The notes below the pieces were generated by a model. The model ran no database searches and was not told the origin of the DNA. It worked only from the letters and a program-made list of their open reading frames with translations. This document shows, piece after piece, positions 25,734 to 34,503 of a stretch of DNA of 64,000 nucleotides. The position numbers and the translations under genes were made by a program. Source of the DNA: a virus; IMG/VR virus record IMGVR_UViG_3300037541_000696, positions 1-64,000 of that record; one strand, given 5' to 3'. Numbering within the stretch: position 1 is the first letter of the stretch; each line of letters begins with the position of its first letter.

Positions 25734-26905
25734 CGACACGCATTTCTGTTGATTTGCCGGCTGACTTGCTAGAAGCAGCTAATTTGAATCAATATAGAAA
25801 TAGGACTAGATTAGCAACAAGAGAAAATGGAAGCAAATTTAAGCAAGATGCGTTAAAACAGGTTGAGTTGCTGCCGGCAAAAGACAAGAAAGATTTGTAC
25901 AAAGGTGCTGTTCCTGAATACAGGCAAAGCATTGCATTATCAAAGACAAGTAACATTGATTTTGGATGGCTTATTGTTGAAGAATCTTGCAAAAACCTTA
26001 CATATTCAAATACTGTTGACGCGTGTCAACAGACAAGATTTAATGGAAGAAACATTGATTACGATTATTCGTTTGCTGCTGGAACACGAGTATCAAGCGG
26101 CTCAAGATATTTCAAAGACTCGCAAATATCATACATGCGAGGGGTTGACTATTCTCATGAAGGCACAAGCGGGCCGGGTTTTCCTTTGCCACCGCCCATT
26201 CCAGACTCGGAAAAAATTAAACTTAACAGGGCCAATTTTAGTGGACTTGGAGTATCAACTTCAACAGCTTTGAATAATATAGATAGAGCAAGATTTGTTG
26301 AATTTACAATTTCTAAACAACTGAAAAACATCAAAAGCAATATCTTTACCGGATTTGTTAATTGCCCTGGAGGCATAGTGATAGATACGTCTAATAGCTT
26401 TCAAGATTTTGATCATTATATGCTAAACCTATATTTTTCTATTGCCAAGACCAACGGAGCAGGTTTTTTGTATGTCGTATGGAAAACAACTGGCAACGAA
26501 AGTTCTGGAAACGGATTTGACAATGGGCTGAGAATTTTAGAAAGAGATGGTGTGAGCTTAAATGGATATGGAAGAAGACTTGCTGTAACTTGGTGGACCA
26601 AGAATGGCGAATTTGCTGGTGGAATGCCTTTTGTTGGAGCAACAAGAAAACAATCGTATCAAGACTATCGAGTATTCTCAGAGGAATTGTTGCCAGAAAA
26701 TCTTCGTGGATTCATGACTGCAATTTTTGAAATAAACCCAAATATCGTCAGCAACCCATATCAACTTATTCCAAAATTGACTTTTTTTGCAAAGCCAGAA
26801 GCGCAGTTGAATTCTAACAGTCCATACGGATCAGAGACTGCTACAATATCACTTAATGAAAAGTTTTTAATTGCTATTTCAGGAAGAAATTATGCAGCAA
26901 CCTAA
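25730..26905 (+). CDS. Hypothetical tail-region protein, 391 aa
   Basis: Starts with GTG overlapping the previous TGA. It shows an N-terminal amphipathic helix (DLPADLLEAANLNQYRNR), then a large beta-type region with many aromatic residues. It contains short Gly/Ser loops but no recognised domain. It lies between the tail-tip hub and the scaffold gene, so a virion role is likely. Confidence 0.6.
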   Translation: MTTRISVDLPADLLEAANLNQYRNRTRLATRENGSKFKQDALKQVELLPAKDKKDLYKGAVPEYRQSIALSKTSNIDFGWLIVEESCKNLTYSNTVDACQQTRFNGRNIDYDYSFAAGTRVSSGSRYFKDSQISYMRGVDYSHEGTSGPGFPLPPPIPDSEKIKLNRANFSGLGVSTSTALNNIDRARFVEFTISKQLKNIKSNIFTGFVNCPGGIVIDTSNSFQDFDHYMLNLYFSIAKTNGAGFLYVVWKTTGNESSGNGFDNGLRILERDGVSLNGYGRRLAVTWWTKNGEFAGGMPFVGATRKQSYQDYRVFSEELLPENLRGFMTAIFEINPNIVSNPYQLIPKLTFFAKPEAQLNSNSPYGSETATISLNEKFLIAISGRNYAAT

Positions 26906-27032
26906 TCAATCGCAATCTGAAGAATCAGCAGAAATTTCTTCTTTGCTTGCATTAAGCAATCGCGCAAAGTTGCAAGCTCGCGAACGAGACAATAGAACAC
27001 TTGCGGAAGTAATGAGGCAAGCTAAGGAATAG
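26892..27032 (+). CDS. Small hydrophilic protein, 46 aa
   Basis: MQQPNQSQSEESAEISSLLA followed by a charged helix ending EVMRQAKE. It is preceded by AGGAAG at suitable spacing, and overlaps the upstream gene by 14 bases. It ends 4 nt before a late box. Unknown function. Confidence 0.5.
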   Translation: MQQPNQSQSEESAEISSLLALSNRAKLQARERDNRTLAEVMRQAKE

Positions 27033-27036
27033 TAAT

Positions 27037-27046
27037 CGGGAAAACT
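27037..27046 (+). promoter_or_regulatory. Late-gene box (CGGGAAAACT)
   Basis: Exact copy. The next long gene starts 45 nt further on (27092). A short ATG frame of 11 codons begins at 27060, nearer the usual distance. Confidence 0.65.
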
Positions 27047-27091
27047 TAACCTGCAACTTATGCCGGCTGAGCGATTCACCGGTCATAATCC

Positions 27092-27916
27092 ATGAAAAAA
27101 ATCTGGCTCAACAAGCTCCCCTTTGCCAGTGATTTCCCAATCCCCACCGTTGATGATGCGCCTGAAGGTGATCAAGTCGGAGGGGGTTCCGCTGATGACT
27201 CTATCGGCGAATTAGACCATTCTGATGATGATAGCGAGCCCCTTGGAGAAGAGGGCAGGAAAGCGCTGACAAGAGAACGGCAGGCTCGAAAAGAGCGTGA
27301 GCGCGAATTGTCACAATTGAGGGAGCAGCTCAAGGCTGTTGCTGAAATCAACCCGGATTTGTATAAAAAAACACTTGAGCGAGCGGAAGAACTTAAGCGC
27401 ACGCTTGAGGAAAAGGAGCGTGAGACCACTGAGGCGACAAGGCGCATTCGCGAAAAAGCTGACTCCGAGGTTCGAGCGGCAAGGCAGGCCGCTGATGCCG
27501 CTGAGCGGGCGCGAATTGATCTGCTGACCAAGACTGCAGGGCAGCAGATTTTTAGGTTGAATAAGGGGCTGGATGAAGTTGATGAAGTGCTCGGTCAAAC
27601 ATCATTCGATGCGTGGTGGAGACTTCATGGAAGCCAACACCTTAAATGGGACAACAAATTGAATAACGTTGTTGTTGTTGACAAGGATGGGGATCCGATC
27701 ACTGAAGATGGCAAGCCGGTTGATCCTGTCAAGTGGCTAGACGAAGTTGCCGATAAGTCACCAATGGTGGCTCAATACTTCAGATCAAAATCTGGTGAGG
27801 GATCTGGTGGTCTTCAGGGTGCACGAAATGTGCGCACTGTGACAAGTAGAAACAAACAAGATCTAGCAAAACTTAGTCCCGACAAGCTGCTTGAGGAGCA
27901 TTACAGCAACAAATAA
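27092..27916 (+). CDS. Capsid scaffolding protein (probable)
   Basis: 274 residues. An acidic disordered head (DDSIGELDHSDDDSEPLGEE) precedes a long charged coiled coil (about residues 55-150, rich in E, R, K and Q), then a compact C-terminal part ending LSPDKLLEEHYSNK. This architecture and its place directly before the major capsid gene are typical of scaffolds. Confidence 0.75.
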   Translation: MKKIWLNKLPFASDFPIPTVDDAPEGDQVGGGSADDSIGELDHSDDDSEPLGEEGRKALTRERQARKERERELSQLREQLKAVAEINPDLYKKTLERAEELKRTLEEKERETTEATRRIREKADSEVRAARQAADAAERARIDLLTKTAGQQIFRLNKGLDEVDEVLGQTSFDAWWRLHGSQHLKWDNKLNNVVVVDKDGDPITEDGKPVDPVKWLDEVADKSPMVAQYFRSKSGEGSGGLQGARNVRTVTSRNKQDLAKLSPDKLLEEHYSNK

Positions 27917-27927
27917 GAATTGTTGAC

Positions 27928-27937
27928 CGGGAAAACT
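27928..27937 (+). promoter_or_regulatory. Late-gene box (CGGGAAAACT)
   Basis: Exact copy, 11 nt after the scaffold stop. The capsid ATG is 139 nt downstream, an unusually long leader. A seven-codon ATG frame begins at 27956. Confidence 0.6.
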
Positions 27938-28076
27938 GCGGATAGGTGAGGCGCGATGCCAAATCTATCCGCTTTTTGATGCGACATCAAAAAGCTTTTT
28001 GCGATTGCTGTATTCAATGGCGCGATGCCAATGAAAGCGCAACTTTCAAAACTGGCAACCCTTCTCATTACAGGTA

Positions 28077-29033
28077 ATGTCTTCCACTACACTTTGGTCT
28101 CATTTTGAGGCTCGCGCCGAACTTGGCGCTCCTGCCCTAGAGCTTGCTGCCCTTCAAATCCTGCGAAATGGTCCCCTAGCTGGCCTTATTCCGTGGGTAG
28201 ATATTGTAGGAATGACCTACAACTTCGCCCTTCAAGATGAGCTGCCCAAGGTTAAAGCTCGTCTATTTGATGAGGCAAGCGAGCGCGGACAGGGCACCAC
28301 CATGAAAGGTGCGCAAAATGTGCACATTTACAGCTATGATGTTCGCACTGATTCATCAAAGCTGGCGCTGCTTGGTCAGGGTACGCACAATCGGCAGGTA
28401 AAAGCCGCCATTCAATCGTTGCGGTTGGCAATCGAAAACGACTTCCTGAATGGGAACGATGCGCTTAGCGGCGGCCGCGAAATGGATGGAGTTCGCAAAC
28501 AAATCCCCGTGTCGCAACAGGTGGTCAATGCCAGCGGCGGCGCCGGGCTTAAATTGTCAAAACTCGATGAATTGATCGCCGAGGTAGATGGCCCCAACGA
28601 AGAGAAGGTACTCGTTCTTCCCAAAAAGCTGAAGACCAAATTTGGCGCGGCGGTGCGCAACATTGGGGTGTCCGGTCTTTACATTCAAGGGATTGACCAG
28701 CTTGGTCGATCCGCTCAGATGTACGACGGCGTTCCCCTGATTGAGACTGATGTTCGGGATGACAACACCCCGATTCAACCCTTCACTGAATCAAACAGTA
28801 CAACGACTATCTACTGTATGCGGCTCGGCGAAGGATTTACCAGTGGGATCCAATCTCCCGCATATAACGAAGCCGGTGAATTGACTCAAGGGCTTGTAAT
28901 TTACGACCTTAATGAGTCATTTACCACGGCAACACGCGCTACGCGATTCACTTGGCACTGCGGCGCTGTTGTAGAGGATCCGAACTCAATCGCTTCCCTC
29001 TCTGGCATCACACTTGCGGACATCACCGCTTGA
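28077..29033 (+). CDS. Major capsid protein (probable HK97 fold)
   Basis: 318 residues. The N-terminus is helical (ALELAALQILRNGPLAGLIP). The middle has the beta-rich E-loop and P-domain pattern (RQVKAAIQSLRLAIENDFLNG, VLVLPKKLKTKFGAAVRN). The C-terminus has RLGEGFTSGIQSP and VIYDLNESF strands. Size, the scaffold upstream and the decoration-like gene downstream agree. The head gene pair sits 22 kb from the portal and MuF genes. Confidence 0.8.
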   Translation: MSSTTLWSHFEARAELGAPALELAALQILRNGPLAGLIPWVDIVGMTYNFALQDELPKVKARLFDEASERGQGTTMKGAQNVHIYSYDVRTDSSKLALLGQGTHNRQVKAAIQSLRLAIENDFLNGNDALSGGREMDGVRKQIPVSQQVVNASGGAGLKLSKLDELIAEVDGPNEEKVLVLPKKLKTKFGAAVRNIGVSGLYIQGIDQLGRSAQMYDGVPLIETDVRDDNTPIQPFTESNSTTTIYCMRLGEGFTSGIQSPAYNEAGELTQGLVIYDLNESFTTATRATRFTWHCGAVVEDPNSIASLSGITLADITA

Positions 29034-29071
29034 TTTTGATCATCAAACCATTCAACCACTGAGGTCACTCA

Positions 29072-29566
29072 ATGTCTCGCCCTACAGGTATCTTTCTCCA
29101 ACGTCCCTATCTCCGCAGCCGCGAAAATGTTCTTTTTGGAGCCGTTCGTGATGGCGAAGGTGTAGCAGCCGAAACGCGCACTGGCGCTGCACGGCTGCTG
29201 CCGGATAAGCTCAATGGCCAATCCAATGCGCTGATTGTTGCTGTCGGAGCACTGTCTAATGCGTCCGGTGGCTACTGGATTGAAGTTGCGCATGTGCCGA
29301 TCGGTGGCACAATTTCTGATGCTAACCCTTCGGGATATGTCCGCATCGGCAGCATCTCTTTTGATGGGATGAATCCTACCGAAGCGATCTTCTCCAAGGT
29401 TCAACTGGAAAGTTTGATTAAGGCCAATGCCTCGCCAGCCCTGACAGTTGATCCGCGTGTTGTCGCCATCCGCCTTGTGGCTGGCACAGGCACGGGCAGC
29501 GGCCAAAATGGCCTTGCCGTTCCCACAAACGCCACTGGAGCTGTGATTCATTATCAGCCCACCTGA
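29072..29566 (+). CDS. Putative capsid decoration or head protein
   Basis: 164 residues, Gly/Ala/Thr-rich and beta-type (SRPTGIFLQRPYLRSRENVL; VRLVAGTGTGSG-like C-terminus). It lies 38 nt after the capsid gene and ends at a terminator. The role is inferred from position. Confidence 0.55.
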   Translation: MSRPTGIFLQRPYLRSRENVLFGAVRDGEGVAAETRTGAARLLPDKLNGQSNALIVAVGALSNASGGYWIEVAHVPIGGTISDANPSGYVRIGSISFDGMNPTEAIFSKVQLESLIKANASPALTVDPRVVAIRLVAGTGTGSGQNGLAVPTNATGAVIHYQPT

Positions 29567-29590
29567 TCTTGATTGCACATCTGATACAAT

Positions 29591-29613
29591 GGGAGGGTCA
29601 ATCCTCCCTTTTT
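29591..29613 (+). terminator. Rho-independent terminator after the capsid operon
   Basis: GGGAGG (29591-29596) and CCTCCC (29603-29608) form the stem, followed by TTTTT. Confidence 0.8.
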
Positions 29614-29629
29614 CTTTACCATAAAAATC

Positions 29630-29899
29630 ATGCTTGAATGTCAATCAAGTTTTTCACTTGCCACGAGCTGTGAAAAGATTGACTTTTGCTCACTGCAAAG
29701 AAAGCAATGGGAAAATGAAATTCACGCTGATCCCGTTCGTGTTAATTACGGCAATGGGTATGGCACAATGTTCCTTGAAGAACACACTTATTCAGATATG
29801 TTGCGTCACCTTATCAGTGATTGCGGATGGGATGAATTAAATATGATATTGCAAGGATTGAAAAACTACGATTCTAGTCAACTCCAAGAAATCACTTAG
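29630..29899 (+). CDS. Hypothetical 89-aa protein
   Basis: MLECQSSFSLATSCEKIDFC head, then a region ending LKNYDSSQLQEIT. It starts just after the capsid terminator. No motif is recognised. Confidence 0.6.
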   Translation: MLECQSSFSLATSCEKIDFCSLQRKQWENEIHADPVRVNYGNGYGTMFLEEHTYSDMLRHLISDCGWDELNMILQGLKNYDSSQLQEIT

Positions 29900-29922
29900 C
29901 ACATCATCACTCTAAAATCATC

Positions 29923-30147
29923 ATGACTTTTGCATTTAATCCTCACGCCAGTCAAGAAGCTAACGAAAACTTTGTTAGATCTTTAGGGCAAGAAAGTGAG
30001 CAAGAATCGCCACCTATTGAGGCGGCGGAGCCAAATCTTAAGCCAGTGCTTAATCTAAAGCCCAAGCGCCAACGCGCACGCGTTGAAGACGGCAAGTTTG
30101 CTGGCGACAATCCAGAGACACCACAAAATGAAGCATGGAAAGAATAA
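29923..30147 (+). CDS. Small disordered protein, 74 aa
   Basis: Rich in Glu, Pro and Lys. It contains a basic centre (LKPKRQRARVEDGKFAGDNP) and ends ENAWKE-like (QNEAWKE). The DGKFxGDNPxTPxNEAW tail looks conserved in style, but its function is unknown. It ends 2 nt before a late box. Confidence 0.6.
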   Translation: MTFAFNPHASQEANENFVRSLGQESEQESPPIEAAEPNLKPVLNLKPKRQRARVEDGKFAGDNPETPQNEAWKE

Positions 30148-30149
30148 TG

Positions 30150-30159
30150 CGGGAAAACT
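30150..30159 (+). promoter_or_regulatory. Late-gene box (CGGGAAAACT)
   Basis: Exact copy between the stop at 30147 and the ATG at 30180 (20 nt). It heads the fibre gene block. Confidence 0.7.
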
Positions 30160-30179
30160 AGGTCAACAAGTGTAACGCC

Positions 30180-30536
30180 ATGGCTTGGGTTACAAAAACT
30201 TGGGAAATGGAGCAAGGCAAAGATGCTTTGCTTCCTTTTAGATTTTGGCAAGATTCTGCCAAAACACAGCCATGGCCATTTATTGGATGGGATGTAAATG
30301 CAACTGTTAGCGATACAAGAGGGCGTAATGTATGGCCAGTTACAATAAGGGCAACACCTGAGAGCGGTCTGCTAGACTTGATTTTTCCTGAGAGTTTAGT
30401 AAATGCGCTTAAGGCTGGTAGGACTTATCGTTATGATTGCGGCGGCTGGCCCCCTGGGGCAACCGCAGCGGATGATCACTTCCTGGCCACAGGTCCCGTC
30501 ACGGTGGCGCTACGAACCTCTCGGAGGGATCCATGA
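30180..30536 (+). CDS. Tail fibre-associated beta-domain protein
   Basis: 118 residues (MAWVTKTWEMEQGKDALLPF, then WDVNATVSDTRG, then LLDLIFPESLVNALKAG). The pattern resembles small Ig-like N-terminal domains of baseplate or fibre proteins. It overlaps the next start by 4 bases. Confidence 0.55.
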   Translation: MAWVTKTWEMEQGKDALLPFRFWQDSAKTQPWPFIGWDVNATVSDTRGRNVWPVTIRATPESGLLDLIFPESLVNALKAGRTYRYDCGGWPPGATAADDHFLATGPVTVALRTSRRDP

Positions 30537-32749
30537 CCTGTCCGGCGGTAGTCGATGTAATCACTCCTGGCCCCCCCGGAATAGGGCTTCCGTCCGGAGT
30601 TGGATTCGCGGAGTATGCGATAGTCAAGGACGGGAATACACCTTATTTATATAAGCTAGTAAGCCTTGAGCAGGTAGGACTTCCTCAGGCTCTTGGTATA
30701 ACAGCCTCGCCTACATTTACTGGAATAACACTATCGGGATTTACCTCTGCCTCTGTTGGAATTGTAACATCCGGCGCCAATGGTCAACTTGCCAGGGTTT
30801 CAATTGGCAGTGGATTGTCTATCGTAAATGGTGCGCTAGTTGCTTCTGGAAGTGCAGGCACCAACCTATCTTATGATCCTGCTACAAGAATTCTCGCCAG
30901 TAGCACTGGAGACGATGTAACGCTACCGTTAGCCACAACACTAGCAGCAGGCCTGCAATCTGCAGCCGATAAAACCAAGCTTGATGCTATTACTGTAGAT
31001 ACAGCGATAAGAACTATAGAACGCGTCAGGAATACAACTGGAGCTGAAATTCCAAGGGGATCTGTTGTTCGTATTCCATCGCCTGGATCATCGGGAACTA
31101 CGCTGCTAGTTGCGCTAGCTGATGCATCCGAGGAGTCAACAGCAGCAAATACCTATGGTATTGCAGAAAATGCAATTCCGCATAATTCAGATGGTATTGT
31201 CGTAACATCAGGTGAACTTACTGGATTAAATACAGATCATCTTGTAGAAGGTGGATTGGTTTATTTATCTGAAATTGCAGGGCAAACAACTAGCACGAGG
31301 CCAACGCAGCCTGCGCATGGCGTTATTCTTGGATGGTGCATTAAAAAAGGGCCTGGCACAAGCGGCATTCTTGCTGTAAAGATTGCTAACGGCCAGGAAC
31401 TAAATGAGTTGCACGATGTTTTAATCAATAATCCAACAGAAGATCAATTTTTGCGCAGATCTGGTGATTTGTGGATCAACGAAACTGTTGATTTGTATTC
31501 AACTTTTGCTGCCCCACTTGGCTTTACCGTAACAGGATCTGATACTGCTTCAATCTCCCTGGCATTTTCCACTGGATATAGCCTTCCAACAACCGCCAAG
31601 CAAGGCGAATGGGACACGGCTTATTCTGAGCGCAATAGGTGGGATGGTGGATCTACAGGGCTCAATCAGGCCACTGGCAGATCAAGCCTAGGCCTTGGAT
31701 CTGCCGCGACGCGAGACGCAGGATCAACGCCAGGAAACGTTCCGATCCTAGATAGCAATGCCTTAATTCCTAGCATATTGCTGCCAGGATTTGTAGATGA
31801 CGTATTAGAATTTGCAAATCTTGCCGCATTTCCTACATTAGGAGAAAGTGGCAAACTTTATATAAGCCTAGCAACAAACAGACAATATAGATGGTCTGGC
31901 TCTGTTTATGTTGAAATCAATCCGTCACCAGGTAGCACAGATAGCGTACCCGAAGGTTCTATAAATTTATATTTTACGAGCGCAAGAGCCTCCGCCGCTG
32001 CGCCTGTTCAATCCGTAGCCGGCAAACAAGGCAGTGTCACACTTAGTGTTGATGATATTGCTAATGCTGTTTCAACGTCTGATTTACGTCTAACAGATTC
32101 GCGAGAATGGTCCGCTGAGACCATAGGACAGGCAGAGGCGGAGGCTGGAACTGCAACCACCCGTCGGGCGTGGACTTCAGAGCGCGTGCGCCAGGCAGTT
32201 CTAGGCTGGTGGAATTCGATCACTTCCAGCCTAGGCCGATCACTTGTGGGCGCCGCGACCCAGGTGGACGCCCGCAGTGTGATTGGCGCTGGCACTTCCA
32301 GCTTGGTCCTGGGAACCGCCGCCCCCCTTGGGCTGGCGGGCACGGCCGCAGCGGGCACGGCGAGCACTGCTTCCCCGAGTGATCACCAGCACCAGCGCGA
32401 CGCGACAACATTTATAGTCCCACTGTCATTTACGACAGCCCCGGCTGGGAATAGTGCCAACATTATAGCTAGGCTCTCTCTTCCATTCTCGTTCGACATT
32501 CTTTCAGTCACGCTCGAATGTGAATCGGCCGTTACAACAAACCCAATCATCGCCAATATCACTCTTGGTGGCACGACTATTTTTAGCACAAAACCACAGA
32601 TAAATGTAGGAGGAACGACTACTGGCAACACCCCAGTATTTTCTATTACAACCGGAGCCTCAGGAAGTATTTTGAGGTTCTACATTGACCAGGCAGCCGG
32701 TGGCGGTCTATTTTTAAACGCAAACGTTACGATCAGGAGGACCAATTAA
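30533..32749 (+). CDS. Tail fibre protein
   Basis: 738 residues, rich in Gly, Ser, Thr and Ala, with repeated short beta motifs. A GPPGIGLPSG collagen-like turn lies near the start, and SPTFTGITLSG repeats follow. A helix-turn region QGEWDTAYSERNRW precedes VQSVAGKQGSVTLSVDDIAN. That last segment is a standard phage fibre motif. The C-terminal domain is a beta sandwich. It is probably the main side or tip fibre that contacts the host. Confidence 0.8.
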   Translation: MTCPAVVDVITPGPPGIGLPSGVGFAEYAIVKDGNTPYLYKLVSLEQVGLPQALGITASPTFTGITLSGFTSASVGIVTSGANGQLARVSIGSGLSIVNGALVASGSAGTNLSYDPATRILASSTGDDVTLPLATTLAAGLQSAADKTKLDAITVDTAIRTIERVRNTTGAEIPRGSVVRIPSPGSSGTTLLVALADASEESTAANTYGIAENAIPHNSDGIVVTSGELTGLNTDHLVEGGLVYLSEIAGQTTSTRPTQPAHGVILGWCIKKGPGTSGILAVKIANGQELNELHDVLINNPTEDQFLRRSGDLWINETVDLYSTFAAPLGFTVTGSDTASISLAFSTGYSLPTTAKQGEWDTAYSERNRWDGGSTGLNQATGRSSLGLGSAATRDAGSTPGNVPILDSNALIPSILLPGFVDDVLEFANLAAFPTLGESGKLYISLATNRQYRWSGSVYVEINPSPGSTDSVPEGSINLYFTSARASAAAPVQSVAGKQGSVTLSVDDIANAVSTSDLRLTDSREWSAETIGQAEAEAGTATTRRAWTSERVRQAVLGWWNSITSSLGRSLVGAATQVDARSVIGAGTSSLVLGTAAPLGLAGTAAAGTASTASPSDHQHQRDATTFIVPLSFTTAPAGNSANIIARLSLPFSFDILSVTLECESAVTTNPIIANITLGGTTIFSTKPQINVGGTTTGNTPVFSITTGASGSILRFYIDQAAGGGLFLNANVTIRRTN

Positions 32750-32750
32750 G

Positions 32751-33266
32751 ATGAGCGAATATATCATTGCCAACAGTGAAACAGGAGAAGAAAAGGCTTG
32801 GCCGAGGAGGGCGGGAGAGGCTGTAATCGGCCTTCAGGAGCCCCCCTGGCACGTGCTGGAAGTGATTCGCGAGCCGACGCCTGAGGTGGCACCTGGACAG
32901 GTTGCCGTTCCGTCGAAAACGCAGGATTTCCAGAATGGCAGGCTGGTTTATGGCTGGCAAATGGAAGACCTACCCCCGCCAGGCCCCAAATACCAGGAAT
33001 TCTATGATGGCTTGATTGCCAGCAATGTTTATGCCAATGTGGTCTCGACTCCTGGGAAAACAGGAGACCAAGCGGCGGCAATGACTGTTTTTCTGGGAGC
33101 AATCTCAGAGGCAAAATCAGGCCGGGAAAATCGGCCGGCGCTGCAGTCTGCCATCTGGCGGTTGCTGGGCCAGATGGCGTTGACGGAGGCTGGCCTTGCG
33201 GAGTTGCAGGGCCTGATGAACGAAAACCACTTGGCTGGGATTTATCAACTGGAGCCACCGGGATGA
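32751..33266 (+). CDS. Possible tail fibre chaperone/accessory protein
   Basis: 171 residues starting 1 nt after the fibre stop. The N-terminus is mixed beta (EYIIANSETGEEKAWPRRAG) and the C-terminus helical (LQSAIWRLLGQMALTEAGLA). Position after a fibre gene suits an assembly factor, but the family is not recognised. Confidence 0.5.
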   Translation: MSEYIIANSETGEEKAWPRRAGEAVIGLQEPPWHVLEVIREPTPEVAPGQVAVPSKTQDFQNGRLVYGWQMEDLPPPGPKYQEFYDGLIASNVYANVVSTPGKTGDQAAAMTVFLGAISEAKSGRENRPALQSAIWRLLGQMALTEAGLAELQGLMNENHLAGIYQLEPPG

Positions 33267-34006
33267 ATATAATTTATGTAGCAAATCGCCCTTTGTTTTC
33301 AAATATTATTCTTCCTTCAGAAATCACAACCGCTTTTTGGGGTGACGCTTCAGATGCGTCTACTGTAATAACATCTGGTGGGTTTTTGTCGCAATGGAAC
33401 GACAAAAGTGGTAATGCGAGACACGCCACGCAAGCGGTCGGATCTAGTCAGCCAGCCTATACCTTAAACGGGCAAAATAATTTGAACTGTCTAACGCTTG
33501 ACGGTTCCAATGATTGGCTTGCGCTTCCTAATTCAGTAGCTCCGACAGGACCCCATGCGGTTTTTGCTGTATGCAGACCTAACCATTCATCTTTGTCGAG
33601 TGGAATAATTATCAGCAGATCCTATAATTGGGGATCCTTTTATCTAAATTCCGCCACATTTGGCACATCTGCGTTTCATAACATAGGTGTCAATGGAGTC
33701 AGTGAAGCAAAAGCAACAGTAACAGGTTTGCAGAATAATACACTAAAAATGTTCACCGCAATTTATGATAATACAGCCGTCAGGCTTTCAGTGAACAAGG
33801 GACCATTCATAAGCACGCCATACACCCCAAATCTGACTTACCATGCAAACGATCAGGCTACAATAGGTGCACTGCGCGAAGGCACCGCAAACGTTTCCGC
33901 CTTGTTTAGGGGCGCTATGTGCGAGCTAATTGTTACACATTACGTTCCAACTTCTGAAGTGATCACAGGCATTCAGAACCATCTTGATAGGTGGTTTCCG
34001 ACGTAA
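33263..34006 (+). CDS. LamG/concanavalin-like fibre or receptor-binding protein
   Basis: 247 residues. TTAFWGDASDAST, then QWNDKSGNARHATQ, then LTLDGSNDWLALPNS and a closing GAMCELIVT strand follow the pattern of LamG-type jelly rolls. It overlaps the previous gene by 4 bases. It is the second such domain in the window, after the tail-tip hub. It is likely a host glycan-binding component. Confidence 0.65.
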   Translation: MNIIYVANRPLFSNIILPSEITTAFWGDASDASTVITSGGFLSQWNDKSGNARHATQAVGSSQPAYTLNGQNNLNCLTLDGSNDWLALPNSVAPTGPHAVFAVCRPNHSSLSSGIIISRSYNWGSFYLNSATFGTSAFHNIGVNGVSEAKATVTGLQNNTLKMFTAIYDNTAVRLSVNKGPFISTPYTPNLTYHANDQATIGALREGTANVSALFRGAMCELIVTHYVPTSEVITGIQNHLDRWFPT

Positions 34007-34013
34007 TCAACAA

Positions 34014-34023
34014 CGGGAAAACT
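34014..34023 (+). promoter_or_regulatory. Late-gene box (CGGGAAAACT)
   Basis: Exact copy, 7 nt after the stop at 34006 and 20 nt before the ATG at 34044. It heads the probable lysis pair. Confidence 0.7.
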
Positions 34024-34043
34024 TAATCAACCCTGCTAGGATC

Positions 34044-34307
34044 ATGGCGCCTTCTCCTCAGCAAGACAATCAACTATGGCGTTTCATGAATCAGCCTCTT
34101 ACGGCTGGCGTAATACTATTTCTTTTGAGCGTAATTTGTGCTGGATTGCTTAGAATTTCTAATCAACTAAACGAGCTGAGCGATGGTCAAAAATTAGGAC
34201 TAATTGAAATTGGCACTTTAAAAGAAAAAACTAATGAACTTGAAGCTAGCGATAGAAGACAAGACAAAGACATTGTGCTTTTGCAATACCAAGTTAGGCA
34301 GAGATGA
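34044..34307 (+). CDS. Membrane protein with C-terminal coiled coil (lysis accessory?)
   Basis: 87 residues from the ATG at 34044, chosen by the late-box distance. One transmembrane helix (about 20-38, AGVILFLLSVICAGLL) is followed by a charged coiled coil (LNELSDGQKLGLIEIG...). This N-in layout resembles inner-membrane spanins or XhlA-like proteins. It overlaps the next gene by 4 bases. Confidence 0.55.
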   Translation: MAPSPQQDNQLWRFMNQPLTAGVILFLLSVICAGLLRISNQLNELSDGQKLGLIEIGTLKEKTNELEASDRRQDKDIVLLQYQVRQR

Positions 34308-34492
34308 GCAAGACATATATAGAGAAAGCATTTTGTGCGTGTGTGCTAATTAGTTGTATTGGTGGATTTGGTCGTGCTTTTTGTGGAACCACGCAATGCG
34401 CAGACGCATGGGGACAGGCGGCAGCAGGGGCACTATCCGCCGCAGGAGTGCTAGGAACTTATCTGGCTACCCCCCCATCAGGAGGACCCTGA
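34304..34492 (+). CDS. Small membrane protein, holin candidate
   Basis: 62 residues with two weakly hydrophobic stretches (CACVLISCIGGFGRAF and AAAGALSAAGVLGTYLA) and four Cys. It follows the coiled-coil membrane protein and is the last plus-strand gene of the structural half. A holin role is only a guess from place and size. Confidence 0.45.
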   Translation: MSKTYIEKAFCACVLISCIGGFGRAFCGTTQCADAWGQAAAGALSAAGVLGTYLATPPSGGP

Positions 34493-34503
34493 TCACTCCT
34501 CCT
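34480..34503. terminator. Hairpin at convergent gene junction
   Basis: AGGAGGA (34480-34486) and TCCTCCT (34497-34503), a 7-bp perfect stem spanning the point where the plus and minus operons meet. There is no T-run, so terminator activity is uncertain. Confidence 0.45.
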
